This document shows, piece by piece, positions 1 through 7,450 of a stretch of 39,918 bases of DNA (the first letter of the stretch is position 1; every line of letters starts with the position of its first letter). A program made the position numbers and the translations under genes. This DNA is from JBOGHU01 sp050742255 (lineage in GTDB: Bacteria > Actinomycetota > Acidimicrobiia > Acidimicrobiales > CADCSY01): contig JBOGHU010000033.1 of NCBI GenBank assembly GCA_050742255.1, forward strand, positions 1-39,918. The letters run 5' to 3'. The notes beneath the pieces were generated by a model that was not told where the DNA came from, made no database searches, and was given only the letters and a program-made list of their open reading frames with translations.

Positions 1-225
1 GACCAGCCCCACCGCCACGAGGGCGCCCACCCGCCGGCGCCGAGCGGCCTGGGGCCGGCCCCGGCGGGCGTGGGGGGTGGCGGTCCCGGCGCAGCGGGGG
101 CATTTGAACCCCACCGGGGTGGAGATCATGCACTCCGCGCATACGGGGGCGCCACAGGTGGCGCAGGCGCCGACGCCGGGCCGGCGCCGGTGGCGGGAGC
201 AGGTGGCCGTCGTCGTGGACGACAT
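1..225 (-). CDS. N-terminal part of a zinc-ribbon (B-box-like) membrane protein, possibly rhomboid family
   Basis: The frame is open from an ATG at 225 to the window edge (75 codons). It has the Cys/His pattern C9, H12, C21, C24, C29, C32, C42, C45, then an Arg-rich linker and the beginning of a hydrophobic segment (VGALVAVGLV). The same zinc-ribbon spacing recurs in the kelch protein at 2184-3560. In actinobacteria this N-terminal module often precedes rhomboid intramembrane serine proteases, but the catalytic part lies outside the window, so that is inference. The ATG shares one base with the stop of the ftsH-like gene (TGATG), implying translational coupling as the third gene of a minus-strand operon. 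Confidence 0.7.
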   Translation of the reverse strand, partial: MSSTTTATCSRHRRRPGVGACATCGAPVCAECMISTPVGFKCPRCAGTATPHARRGRPQAARRRRVGALVAVGLV

Positions 226-2162
226 CAGGCGTTCCCGCTCACCGGCACACCACCGCCGAGCACGGGGAAGAGCAGCTCGTCGAGCGCCTCCCCCTCCAGG
301 GTCTCGGCCTCCATGAGGGCGTGGGCCACGGTTTCGAGGACCTGCCGGTGGGTCTGGAGGACCTCGGTGGCGCAGGCGTGGCCACGGCGGAGGATCTCCT
401 GCACGTCGTTGTCGATCTCCGAGGCCACCCGCTCCGAGTAGGGATGACCGACGATGAAGCCGTCGGTGAAGGCGCTAGTGGCCAGCCCCTTGGCCGAGAA
501 CGGCCCCAGGCGGTCGCTCATCCCGAACTCGGACACCATGCGGCGGGCCAGCTTCACCGCCACCTCCAGGTCGCTGGTGGCCCCGCTGGAGGCCTCGCCG
601 AGGGCCAGCTCCTCGGCGGCACGACCGCCCATGAGCGAGGCGATGCGGTCGAGGAGCTGGGACCGGGTGACCGACACCTGGTCGCCCTCGGGCACCCACC
701 AGGTGAAGCCGCCCCCGTGGCCGCGGGCCACGATGGAGAGCTTGCCCACCGGGTCGGTGGCGGGCAGGGCGGTGGAGGCCACGGCGTGGCCGGCCTCGTG
801 GAAGGCGATGCGGCGGCGGTCCTCGGGGGAGAGGATGCGGGACCGGCGCTCCGGCCCCGCCATCACCCGCTCCACCGCCTCGGAGAGGTGGCGGGCGTCG
901 ATGGCGGTGCTGTGCCGGCGGGCCGCCAGCAGGGCGGCCTCGTTGATGACGTTGGCCAGGTCGGCTCCGGAGAAGCCCACGGTCCGGCGGGCCAGCAGCT
1001 CCAGGTCGACGTCGGGACCGAGCGGCTTGCCCCGGGCGTGGATCTTGAGGATGTCCTGGCGGCCTCGGACGTCGGGACGGTCGATGTTGACCCGCCGGTC
1101 GAAGCGGCCGGGGCGCAGCAGGGCGTGGTCGAGGATGTCGGGACGGTTGGTGGCGGCCAGGACGACCACCCCGCTGCCGGACTCGAACCCGTCCATCTCC
1201 ACCAGGAGCTGGTTGAGCGTGGCCTCCCGCTCGTCCTGGCCGCCGCTGGCGATGACCGACCGGTTGCGCCCCACGGCGTCGAGCTCGTCGATGAAGACGA
1301 TGCACGGCGCCGCCGCCTTGGCGATCCTGAAGAAGTCGCGGATCCGGGCCGCGCCCACGCCCACGTAGATCTCGACGAAGTCCGACCCCGAGATCGAGTA
1401 GAAGGGCACGTTCGACTCGCCGGCCAGGCCCCTGGCCAGGAGGGTCTTGCCGCAGCCGGGCGGCCCGGTGAGGAGGATGCCCTTGGGGACCGCCGCCCCC
1501 ATGGCCAGGAAGCGGTCGGGGCTGGAGAGGTAGTCGCGGACCTCGGCCAGCTCCTCGATGGCCTCCTCGACCCCGGCCACGTCGGCGAAGGTGATCTTGG
1601 ACTCCCCGGTGTGGCGGCGGTGGCCGCGGGAGCGGCCGAAGGCGCCGGCGCTGTCACCGCCCCGGAACACCAGCAGGAACAGGATGGCGAAGCCGTCGAC
1701 CAGGATGAGCGCCGGGAGCAGGAGGGTGGCCGGGCCGACCAGGTTCTTGAGGGGCTGCTGCTTGACTTCGAGGGGGATCCCGGCGTCCTGCACCGCGCCG
1801 GTCAGCTGCGAGAACAGCGTCTCCCGGCCCCCGGCGTAGGCCACCCAGTACAGACCGGCGTCATAGGTGCCCACGATCCGGTTGTCGGTCTCGAGGATGG
1901 TGGCGTCCTGCACCCGGCCCTGGCGCAGCAGGGTCAGGAACTGGTCGACCCGCAGCTCCTCCCCCTCGCTGCGGGGGGCGCCCCACCACAGGATGAGGGC
2001 GTAGAAGCCGATGAGGAACGGCATGGCGAGGATGCACAGGACCAGGGCGCGCTGGCGGGCCGCCTTGCGCTGGCGCTCGTCGTGCTCCTCGTCCTGGTCG
2101 GGCGCGTCGTCGTGGTCGGGCTGTGCCGGGCGGCGGCGCCGCAGCGGGTTGCGCATGGCCAT
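225..2162 (-). CDS. ftsH: FtsH-like membrane-anchored AAA+ zinc metalloprotease
   Basis: 645 residues. Two membrane segments (about 40-60 and 144-166) flank a short extracytoplasmic domain. The AAA+ module follows: Walker A GPPGCGKT at 233-240, Walker B CIVFIDELDAVG near 287-298, second region of homology NRPDILDHALLRPGRFDRR near 339-357, then the zinc-protease motif HEAGH at 455-459 and a downstream SDLEVA segment supplying the third ligand. All key residues are present, so it should be an active ATP-dependent protease for membrane and misfolded proteins. It has a charged N-terminal extension rich in Asp, Glu and Arg before the first helix and is a likely accessory paralogue. It lies 21 bp after the kelch gene and is coupled to the next gene. 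Confidence 0.93.
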   Translation of the reverse strand: MAMRNPLRRRRPAQPDHDDAPDQDEEHDERQRKAARQRALVLCILAMPFLIGFYALILWWGAPRSEGEELRVDQFLTLLRQGRVQDATILETDNRIVGTYDAGLYWVAYAGGRETLFSQLTGAVQDAGIPLEVKQQPLKNLVGPATLLLPALILVDGFAILFLLVFRGGDSAGAFGRSRGHRRHTGESKITFADVAGVEEAIEELAEVRDYLSSPDRFLAMGAAVPKGILLTGPPGCGKTLLARGLAGESNVPFYSISGSDFVEIYVGVGAARIRDFFRIAKAAAPCIVFIDELDAVGRNRSVIASGGQDEREATLNQLLVEMDGFESGSGVVVLAATNRPDILDHALLRPGRFDRRVNIDRPDVRGRQDILKIHARGKPLGPDVDLELLARRTVGFSGADLANVINEAALLAARRHSTAIDARHLSEAVERVMAGPERRSRILSPEDRRRIAFHEAGHAVASTALPATDPVGKLSIVARGHGGGFTWWVPEGDQVSVTRSQLLDRIASLMGGRAAEELALGEASSGATSDLEVAVKLARRMVSEFGMSDRLGPFSAKGLATSAFTDGFIVGHPYSERVASEIDNDVQEILRRGHACATEVLQTHRQVLETVAHALMEAETLEGEALDELLFPVLGGGVPVSGNA

Positions 2163-2183
2163 GATCCTGAGCTCATCCTTTCG

Positions 2184-3560
2184 TCACGGGCGGTACCTGT
2201 CCGCGCAGCTCTGGGCTATGGGGGCCTTGCCGGGGAAGGTGGCGTCGCCGGCCACGACCAGCACGCTACCGTCGCCGAGGCGGGCTGCGTCCTGCTCGCT
2301 GCGGAAGCAGCTCATCTCGCCCCCCGACCGCCACCGACGTGTGCTGGGGTCGAAGACCTCGGCGCTGGCCAGGGACCGCCGGGTCCCCCTGGACACCGCC
2401 TCGCCCCCGGCGACCAGCACCCGCCCGTCGTCGAGGAGGGTGGCCGTCTCCCCCGAGCGGGGGCTGGCCAGTGAGGAGACGGCGGTCCAGGTCCCCCGGC
2501 CCGGGTCGAAGACCTCCGCCGAGGCCAGGGCCAGGTCGCCGTTGGCTCCCCCCGCCCCGCCCGCCACCAGCACCGAGCCGTCCCCGAGGCGCACGCTGGC
2601 GTGGTTGGTCCGGCCCTCGTTGAGGTCGGTCGAGGAGACGAAGGCGTTGGCGGCGGGGTCGTAGACCTCGGTCGAGGCCAGCGGCGCCACCGTGCCGTCG
2701 ACGGGACCGAGCCCCCCGGTGACCAGCACCCGCCCGTCGGTGAGCGGGGTGGCGGTGTGCTCGAAGCGGGCGGTGGCCATCGATGGTCCCGGCGCCCAGG
2801 CCCCGGTGGCGGGGTCGTAGATCTCCGTCGAGGCCGTGGGGCGGATGGTCTGGCCACCGGCGGCGGCCTCGGTCCCCTCCGGGGAGTCCCCGCCGATCGC
2901 CAGCACCCGGCCGTCGGCCAAGGAGGTGAGGGAGTGGCCGAGCCTGGGGGTGGCCATGGCGCCCGTCGGCGCCCAGTCCCCGGTGGCGGGGTCGTAGATC
3001 TCCGCCGTCGCCAGGAGCTCGCTCCCGGCGAGCCCCCCGGCGACCACCACCCGCCCGTCGTCGAGGAGGGCGGCCCGGTGGCCCCGGCGGGCCTGGGTCA
3101 GGGTGCCCGTGGTCTCCCACGCCTCGGCGTCGGGCCGGAGGACCTCGGTGGCGTCGAGTGGGATGGCGCCGACCCCACCGCCGGCCACCAGGGCCGAGCC
3201 GTCGTCCAGCACCACGGCGGTGGCGGTGCCCCGGATGGCGGCCAGATCGGGCCCCTTGGACCAGGTGCCGACAGGGGGGAGCGGGGCCGCCGCCTCCCGG
3301 TCGTCGCCACCGGGGCCGAGGACGAGGAGCACGGCCACCACGGCCAGGACGGCCAGCCCAGCCAGGCCCAGCAGGATCGGCCGCCGGTAGGCGACGGCGC
3401 GGGCGGCGAGGGGCTCGGCGACGGGCTCAGCGCAGCGCTCGCACTTCAAGCCCACCTCGGTGCGCACCATGCACTTAGGGCATATCGGAGACTCGCAGTC
3501 GACGCAGGTGAGCCTGGTGGACTCCCCGTGGCGGTCGCACCTGAGGGTCTGGGTCGCCAT
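2184..3560 (-). CDS. Zinc-ribbon, single-TM protein with a kelch-repeat (beta-propeller) domain
   Basis: 458 residues. N-terminal B-box-like ribbon: C8, H11, C19, C22, C27, C30, C40, C43. One membrane helix lies at about 61-82. About six kelch-type blades follow, each with a DDGRVLVAGG-like strand and an AEVYDPATGxW-like strand. Predicted topology puts the ribbon inside and the propeller outside, suggesting a surface interaction domain; no enzymatic residues are recognisable. It is probably co-transcribed with the ftsH-like gene. A TAGAGT box lies 10 bases before the ATG and no Shine-Dalgarno is visible, so the message may be nearly leaderless. Partner or substrate unknown. Confidence 0.85.
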   Translation of the reverse strand: MATQTLRCDRHGESTRLTCVDCESPICPKCMVRTEVGLKCERCAEPVAEPLAARAVAYRRPILLGLAGLAVLAVVAVLLVLGPGGDDREAAAPLPPVGTWSKGPDLAAIRGTATAVVLDDGSALVAGGGVGAIPLDATEVLRPDAEAWETTGTLTQARRGHRAALLDDGRVVVAGGLAGSELLATAEIYDPATGDWAPTGAMATPRLGHSLTSLADGRVLAIGGDSPEGTEAAAGGQTIRPTASTEIYDPATGAWAPGPSMATARFEHTATPLTDGRVLVTGGLGPVDGTVAPLASTEVYDPAANAFVSSTDLNEGRTNHASVRLGDGSVLVAGGAGGANGDLALASAEVFDPGRGTWTAVSSLASPRSGETATLLDDGRVLVAGGEAVSRGTRRSLASAEVFDPSTRRWRSGGEMSCFRSEQDAARLGDGSVLVVAGDATFPGKAPIAQSCADRYRP

Positions 3561-3570
3561 CGCAGGAGGG

Positions 3571-3576
3571 ACTCTA
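3571..3576 (-). promoter_or_regulatory. Candidate -10 box (TAGAGT) for the kelch gene
   Basis: On the minus strand TAGAGT ends 10 bases before the ATG at 3560. With the usual 6-7 base spacing the transcript would start 3-4 bases before the start codon. No convincing -35 was found. Confidence 0.35.
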
Positions 3577-3609
3577 GCTGCGCCCAGCCGCGATAGGGAC
3601 CCGGGCCAA

Positions 3610-3639
3610 GCCGGGCCGGGGCGACGTCGACGGCCCGGC
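3610..3639 (-). terminator. Hairpin after the CooC-like gene
   Basis: A perfect 9-bp inverted repeat, GCCGGGCCG and CGGCCCGGC, with a 12-base loop, lies 30 bases past the stop of the minus-strand gene at 3669-4424. There is no T-tract, as is common in high-G+C actinobacteria, so its terminator role is inferred. Confidence 0.45.
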
Positions 3640-3668
3640 CGTGCCGGGAGCGGGCCTGCCCCCCGGCC

Positions 3669-4424
3669 CTAGGCCACGGGCACGCGGTCGAGGAAGGAGA
3701 CGATCCGGGCGACCTCCTGGCGTACGGCGTCGCCGTGGCCCGAGCCCAGGCCGGCGCCGGCCCGGTCGGCCGCCACCACGTCGGGGTGATAGGGGACCAC
3801 GCCGGCCACGGGCACGCCGTACTCGCCGCAGAGCTCCTCGAAGAAGGCGGTGTCGTCGGGGAGGCGGGCCTTGTTGCCCACCCCGTAGGTCTGGGGGATG
3901 CCCAGCTCGTTGGCGAGCGGCAGCGTCCGGGCGGCGGTGAGGACCGACTTGCGGCTGGGCTCCATGACGACCAGCAGGACGTCGGCGTAGGCCAGGGTCC
4001 CGCCCGAGCGGCTCAGGTGCTCGAGGCCGGCCTCCATGTCGACCAGGGTGACGTCGGCCTGGTCGTCGAGGGCCTCGCCGAGGAGGCTGCGGACGGTGGC
4101 GTGGCCGGCGCAGGTGCACCCGGCGCCGGCCTCGTTCACCCGGATGGCGGACAGCAGGGTCACGCCGGCCGGCGTGGGCCGGCCGTAGCGGTCGATGAGC
4201 TCGTCGGCGGTGGCGTCGCCGCCGGCCCCCACGATGAGGGCGCGGGGGAGCAGGGGCACCGCCTCGGTCTCCTCCAGGCTCAGGCCCAGGGAGATCCCGA
4301 GGTTGGGGTTGGAGTCGGTGTCTATGGCCACCACCCGGCGACCCTGGTCGGCGAAGGCCTGGGCCATGAGGGCCGACAGCGTCGTCTTCCCCACCCCACC
4401 CTTGCCGACGATCCCGATCTTCAT
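3669..4424 (-). CDS. CooC/ParA-type P-loop ATPase (nickel-insertion accessory protein family), copy 1
   Basis: 251 residues. It begins with a deviant Walker A (GKGGVGKTT, residues 7-15) and the AIDTDSNPNLG motif (34-43) typical of CooC. A CxC pair at C103/C105 lies in the context CTCAGHATV, at the place where CooC1 binds metal at its dimer interface, and VDMEAGLEHLSR forms the switch region. CooC drives ATP-dependent nickel insertion into carbon monoxide dehydrogenase, but no CODH gene is present here. A paralogue with the same CxC lies at 26172-26957 inside the hydrogenase maturation cluster, so a role in hydrogenase metallation is plausible but inferred. The gene is divergent from the small membrane-protein operon. 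Its ribosome binding site sits in a triplicated repeat. Confidence 0.85.
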   Translation of the reverse strand: MKIGIVGKGGVGKTTLSALMAQAFADQGRRVVAIDTDSNPNLGISLGLSLEETEAVPLLPRALIVGAGGDATADELIDRYGRPTPAGVTLLSAIRVNEAGAGCTCAGHATVRSLLGEALDDQADVTLVDMEAGLEHLSRSGGTLAYADVLLVVMEPSRKSVLTAARTLPLANELGIPQTYGVGNKARLPDDTAFFEELCGEYGVPVAGVVPYHPDVVAADRAGAGLGSGHGDAVRQEVARIVSFLDRVPVA

Positions 4425-4434
4425 GGTGGCAACC

Positions 4435-4485
4435 TCCTTGCAGCGGCGGGCTCCTTGCAGCGGCGGGCTCCTTGCAGGGGCGGGC
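4435..4485 (-). repeat. Three tandem 17-bp repeats, each containing a Shine-Dalgarno core
   Basis: On the minus strand, units 4485-4469, 4468-4452 and 4451-4435 read CCCGCCSCTGCAAGGAG; the last two are identical and the first differs by one base. Each carries AAGGAG. The copy nearest the gene gives AAGGAGG just upstream of the ATG at 4424. Confidence 0.9.
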
Positions 4486-4575
4486 GGCTGTCGTCCCCGC
4501 CTCCTCGGGCACCTTGCCTCCGCAGTATCGCACGAACAGGCGGCGAAACACTACTGGCAGGACGCATCTAGGGGG

Positions 4576-4583
4576 TATAGGGT
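4576..4583 (+). promoter_or_regulatory. Candidate -10 region for the small membrane-protein operon
   Basis: TATAGGGT offers TATAGG or TAGGGT as a TAnnnT-type -10 box, 57 bases before the GTG at 4641. The 9-mer GCATCTAGG just upstream (4564-4572) also occurs at 16880-16888 before the hydrogenase genes. Confidence 0.35.
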
Positions 4584-4640
4584 TCGTCCGCCATTGGAGT
4601 GGCTGAGCCCGGTCCGGGCTCGCGTGAAAGGGGAGAGAAC

Positions 4641-4889
4641 GTGGTTCTCTGGTGGATCGGTAACGTGATCCTGATCGCGGTCGTGATCCCGACGGTGCTG
4701 TTCTTCGCCAACCAGGTGCTCCGGCCCGCCCAGGAGATCAAGGCGTACGCCGAGGACGTGCTCGAGCACGGCGTGGCCCTCAGCGGTGAGCTCGACGCGG
4801 TCCCGAAGCTGGCCGAGACCCGCCGGCTCACCGTCAGCGCCCGCGAGGCGGTGTCCAGGTACGGGACGGCGCTGCTGCGCCTAATGTGA
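4641..4889 (+). CDS. Small single-pass membrane protein 1 of 5
   Basis: 82 residues from GTG. This start is chosen because GGGGAGAG lies a few bases upstream; an in-frame GTG at 4599 lacks a good site. An N-terminal membrane helix (WWIGNVILIAVVIPTVLFF) starts almost at the first residue, followed by a charged amphipathic helical tail (EIKAYAEDVLEHG...). No catalytic motif and no family I recognise. It is the first gene of a run of five similarly built proteins transcribed together, divergent from the CooC-like gene. Function unknown. Confidence 0.7.
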   Translation: MVLWWIGNVILIAVVIPTVLFFANQVLRPAQEIKAYAEDVLEHGVALSGELDAVPKLAETRRLTVSAREAVSRYGTALLRLM

Positions 4890-4946
4890 TGGCGGACCCG
4901 AGCCGTAGACGAACCGTCGCAAGACGGACAAGGGAAAGGTGAGAAG

Positions 4947-5240
4947 ATGTCGATCGCAGGAATCGTGACGATCGCGGCAGTCGGTGTGCTGGTGGGGGCG
5001 GTGGCCCTGTACCTGATCGTCATCGCCGCCATCCTGCAGCGGGTGAGCTTCACGGTCGGCACCGTCCTGATCGGTGTGCGGGCCATCGCCGACCAGGTCC
5101 AGCCGGTCGGCTCGGTGGTCAACGACATCGTGAGCGATGTCCGGGCCATCGAGGAGACGCTGGCCAGCCTGCCGCTCGGCGAGCGGCGGCCGGAGCTCAC
5201 CGCCGGGCGGGCCAGCCGGCGGATCACGCCGCGGGGCTGA
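4947..5240 (+). CDS. Small single-pass membrane protein 2 of 5
   Basis: 97 residues, ATG preceded by AAAGGTGAG. One membrane helix lies at about residues 6-30, then an amphipathic segment TVGTVLIGVRAIADQVQPVG and a VVNDIVSDVRAIEETL heptad-like stretch. The part after the helix resembles the protein at 5864-6121 (ITFGVRAVESQCAVIG), so the two are probably paralogues. The Arg-rich C-terminus ends near GRASRRITPRG. Function unknown; the context suggests a membrane complex made from several small subunits. Confidence 0.72.
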   Translation: MSIAGIVTIAAVGVLVGAVALYLIVIAAILQRVSFTVGTVLIGVRAIADQVQPVGSVVNDIVSDVRAIEETLASLPLGERRPELTAGRASRRITPRG

Positions 5241-5246
5241 GGGATC

Positions 5247-5287
5247 TCGAGCGAGAGGGTATCGAGCGAGGGTATCGAGCGAGGGAG
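5247..5287 (+). repeat. Three tandem copies of TCGAGCGAGGGTA-like units
   Basis: Units at 5247-5261 (15 bp, TCGAGCGAGAGGGTA), 5262-5274 (13 bp) and 5275-5287 (13 bp) lie directly before the purine-rich ribosome binding region of the gene at 5302. Confidence 0.85.
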
Positions 5288-5301
5288 AGAGGGCTCGTCG
5301 C

Positions 5302-5559
5302 ATGGAAAATGAAGCAGTGCTCACAGGATGGTACGTCGGCTTCGTCATCGGGACGGTGGTCATCAGCGTGGTCGTTGTGCTGGTGGCGATCATCCTGGCG
5401 CTGGCCCGGCGGATCGGGCTCCAGGCGTTGGCCGTGACCGACGCTCTCGACCAGGCCCGCTTCAACACCCAGCCGCTGTGGGAAGTGGAGCAGATCAACC
5501 AGGGGTTGCGCCGCATCGTCGACCGAGCGGAGCAGGCCCGTGAAGCATTGGGAGGTTGA
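5302..5559 (+). CDS. Small single-pass membrane protein 3 of 5
   Basis: 85 residues. ATG at 5302 follows a purine-rich stretch (GGGAGAGAGGG). A membrane helix at about residues 10-37 (WYVGFVIGTVVISVVVVLVA and following) is followed by a soluble helical tail, DALDQARFNTQPLWEVEQIN, ending EQAREALGG. No recognised family. It overlaps or abuts the next gene; its final GGAGG also serves as that gene's ribosome binding site. Confidence 0.7.
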   Translation: MENEAVLTGWYVGFVIGTVVISVVVVLVAIILALARRIGLQALAVTDALDQARFNTQPLWEVEQINQGLRRIVDRAEQAREALGG

Positions 5560-5564
5560 CGATC

Positions 5565-5864
5565 GTGGATGCAGTCGTGCTGGCGCTGCAGTCGGAGCAC
5601 GAGACCTTCTGGGTGATCACCCTCGGTCTCGGTGTGGTTGTGGCCATCGCCGTCGTCGTGTTGCTGTCGCTGCTGGTCGCGTTCGTGAGGGACATCGACC
5701 GCAACGTGCTGGAGGCGTGGGAGACGGCCACCCGGGTGGCCCGCAACACCGCCACCACCTGGATGTTGCAGCAGACCAGCGTGTTCTCTGGAAGCCTGCG
5801 TGACGAGGTTCGTCGCCACGACGAGCTGCTGTCCGCAGCCGAGGCCAGTGGAGGTGGTCGCTGA
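5565..5864 (+). CDS. Small single-pass membrane protein 4 of 5
   Basis: 99 residues. GTG at 5565 is chosen because GGAGG at 5551-5555 is nine bases upstream; a TTG at 5556 in the same frame is too close to it. An extracytoplasmic lead of about 14 residues, a long membrane helix near 15-42 (VVAIAVVVLLSLLVAF) and a charged helical tail ending EASGGGR. Its stop shares one base with the next start (TGATG). Function unknown. Confidence 0.7.
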   Translation: MDAVVLALQSEHETFWVITLGLGVVVAIAVVVLLSLLVAFVRDIDRNVLEAWETATRVARNTATTWMLQQTSVFSGSLRDEVRRHDELLSAAEASGGGR

Positions 5865-6121
5865 TGTTCGCCCTGTACGTGGTCCTCTCGGTCCTCGAGA
5901 TCGTCCTGCTGGTCGTGACGCTGACCTACTTCCTGGGCCGGATCTCCCGCCTGCTCAAGAGCATCTCGGCCACCCTGGCCAAGATCACCTTCGGGGTGCG
6001 GGCTGTCGAGTCGCAGTGCGCGGTCATCGGTCCGGCCGCCGACCGGGTCAACGCCGACCTCGCCGACGCCGCCGCCGGCCTGACCCGGGCTGCGGAACGA
6101 GCGGAGCGACTGGCCCGCTGA
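5864..6121 (+). CDS. Small single-pass membrane protein 5 of 5
   Basis: 85 residues. The membrane helix is at the very N-terminus (2-25), then a basic RISRLLKSISATLAK segment and an Ala-rich helical C-terminus (ADLADAAAGLTRAAERAERL). The middle is similar to the protein at 4947-5240. The start is coupled to the previous stop through TGATG. No family recognised. Confidence 0.7.
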   Translation: MFALYVVLSVLEIVLLVVTLTYFLGRISRLLKSISATLAKITFGVRAVESQCAVIGPAADRVNADLADAAAGLTRAAERAERLAR

Positions 6122-6525
6122 GCCCCGACGGCCTGCTCCCTCCCTTCGCCCAGCCCGAGCAGCCGCTCGTCCCCGACGAGGAGGTGGTCCGGGCCTTCGC
6201 CCGGGGCCAGGAGGCGGGGTGGTCCACCCGCTTCCACGTCGAGGACCCGGTGCTGGTCACCGGCGGTGACGTCTCTGCCGCCCTCCGCATCGGGCCCTCC
6301 ACGGTGCTCGTCCGGGCCGACCTGCCCGACGAGGTCAGGGGTGCCAAGGTGGCGGTCGAGGCAGGGCTGGAGGACGAGGGCCTGACCATGTTCGACCCCG
6401 AGACGCCGCTGGCCGTCCCCGTGGCCCTCCAGCTGGCCGGCCTGCGCCTCTCCAGCTGGGACCTGTGGGGCGCCGACATCGACCAGGCCTTCGCCGCCCT
6501 TCGGGCCGGTGCCGTCGGTGAGTGA
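6118..6525 (+). CDS. Unknown conserved-looking soluble protein, start uncertain
   Basis: Codon bias (G/C at third positions) in this frame begins right after the stop of the previous gene and runs to a TGA at 6525. The earliest reasonable start is a CTG at 6118 overlapping the TGA at 6119-6121 (CTGA), giving about 135 residues; the next candidate is GTG at 6184. The predicted product is acidic, with short beta/alpha elements (DPVLVTGGDVSAALRIGPST) and no membrane helix or known motif. It shares the operon of the five small membrane proteins and overlaps the next gene. Function unknown. Confidence 0.55.
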   Translation: MSPDGLLPPFAQPEQPLVPDEEVVRAFARGQEAGWSTRFHVEDPVLVTGGDVSAALRIGPSTVLVRADLPDEVRGAKVAVEAGLEDEGLTMFDPETPLAVPVALQLAGLRLSSWDLWGADIDQAFAALRAGAVGE

Positions 6526-7225
6526 GGGTCGGGGGCCGGGGCTGTCGACCGAGCCGCTCGGCGGCGGGTCGCCGCCGTCGGAGCCGGAGGGGCCGGGGCA
6601 TCACCGGCGCCGGCGGCCATCGCCGGTGATGCTCGGAGCGGTGCTGGCCGTGGCCGTCGTCGTGGTCGGCGTCCTGTGGTACTCGGCCGGCCGGGGCGGC
6701 GACGACCAGCCCGCTGGCGGTGGCGACGCGCCCGCAGGTGGGGCCGGGGGAGGGGAGCCGGCGCCGACACCGGCCGACTTCGTCACCTACCAGGACCCCG
6801 AGGGGCGCTTCAGCATCTCGGTGCCACGGGACTGGAAGCTGCTGGCCGAGCCCGACCCGTTCCTCGTGGCCTCACCCGACAACAGCCAGAACTCAGTGCT
6901 GGTGAGGGTGCAGCAGATCGGCCAGACCATCGACCCGGGCAACGTCGACGAGCTGAAGCCGTTCACCCAGGCCGCCCTGGGGCCAGAGGTGACGGTGCTG
7001 GCCGAGCAGCCCGTCACCCTCCCCAGCGGCCTGAGCGGCTACTACTACCTGTACACGTTCGCCGACGAGGAGGCCCGGGTCCAGGGTGCCCATGCCCACT
7101 ACTTCCTCTTCGAGGGCAACCGGCTCCACACCCTGGTGTTCCAGGCCCTCCCCGCCGAGAGCTTCACCGAGATGGCCTCCGTCTTCGACCAGATCGTGGA
7201 GACCTACCGGGCCGGGACAGGCTGA
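6518..7225 (+). CDS. Membrane-anchored protein with a PsbP/DUF1795-like domain
   Basis: About 235 residues from GTG 6518 (alternative in-frame GTG at 6509). A Pro/Arg-rich cytoplasmic N-terminus is followed by one helix near residues 38-57 (MLGAVLAVAVVVVGVLWYSA), a Gly/Ala/Pro-rich linker, and a folded domain beginning FVTYQDPEGRFSISVPRDW, the usual opening of PsbP/Mog1/DUF1795-like domains in actinobacterial surface proteins. The domain is probably extracytoplasmic. It is the last gene of its operon, ending 9 bp from the convergent cbbX-associated ORF. Role unknown. Confidence 0.7.
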   Translation: MSEGRGPGLSTEPLGGGSPPSEPEGPGHHRRRRPSPVMLGAVLAVAVVVVGVLWYSAGRGGDDQPAGGGDAPAGGAGGGEPAPTPADFVTYQDPEGRFSISVPRDWKLLAEPDPFLVASPDNSQNSVLVRVQQIGQTIDPGNVDELKPFTQAALGPEVTVLAEQPVTLPSGLSGYYYLYTFADEEARVQGAHAHYFLFEGNRLHTLVFQALPAESFTEMASVFDQIVETYRAGTG

Positions 7226-7234
7226 GGCCCCGCG

Positions 7235-7447
7235 TCAGTCGTTGTCGGCCAGGTAGCCCTCGTCGTAGTGCTCGAGGCCGGCGGCCAGGGCGCCGACGTC
7301 GTAGGTGACCAGCTCGTCGCCCTCCCAGCAGGCGCCGAGGGACTCGGCGGTCTCGAGGTCGTCGAGGCCCTCCGGCTCGGCGCCGGTCCACTGGAAGGGC
7401 GCGAAGCCCGAATCGACCCGTCGGGCCAGCACCACCCGCTCGGCCAC
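7235..7447 (-). CDS. 70-residue protein coupled to cbbX
   Basis: GTG start three bases after the cbbX stop; the frame shows strong codon bias throughout. The product is acidic (for example GDELVTYDVGALAAGLEHYD) with no membrane segment and no recognised domain. Being the last gene of a cbbL-cbbS-cbbX operon suggests a small partner of RuBisCO or its activase, but that is inferred from position only. Confidence 0.65.
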   Translation of the reverse strand: MAERVVLARRVDSGFAPFQWTGAEPEGLDDLETAESLGACWEGDELVTYDVGALAAGLEHYDEGYLADND

Positions 7448-7450
7448 CGC

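Noticed and set aside
321..2474. 717-codon plus-strand frame opposite the ftsH-like gene
   Set aside because: Runs past the end of the real gene into another and has repetitive Gly/Val composition; antisense artefact.
3669..4424. Chromosome-partitioning ParA
   Set aside because: No parB or parS nearby; the DSNPNL and CxC features fit the CooC branch better.
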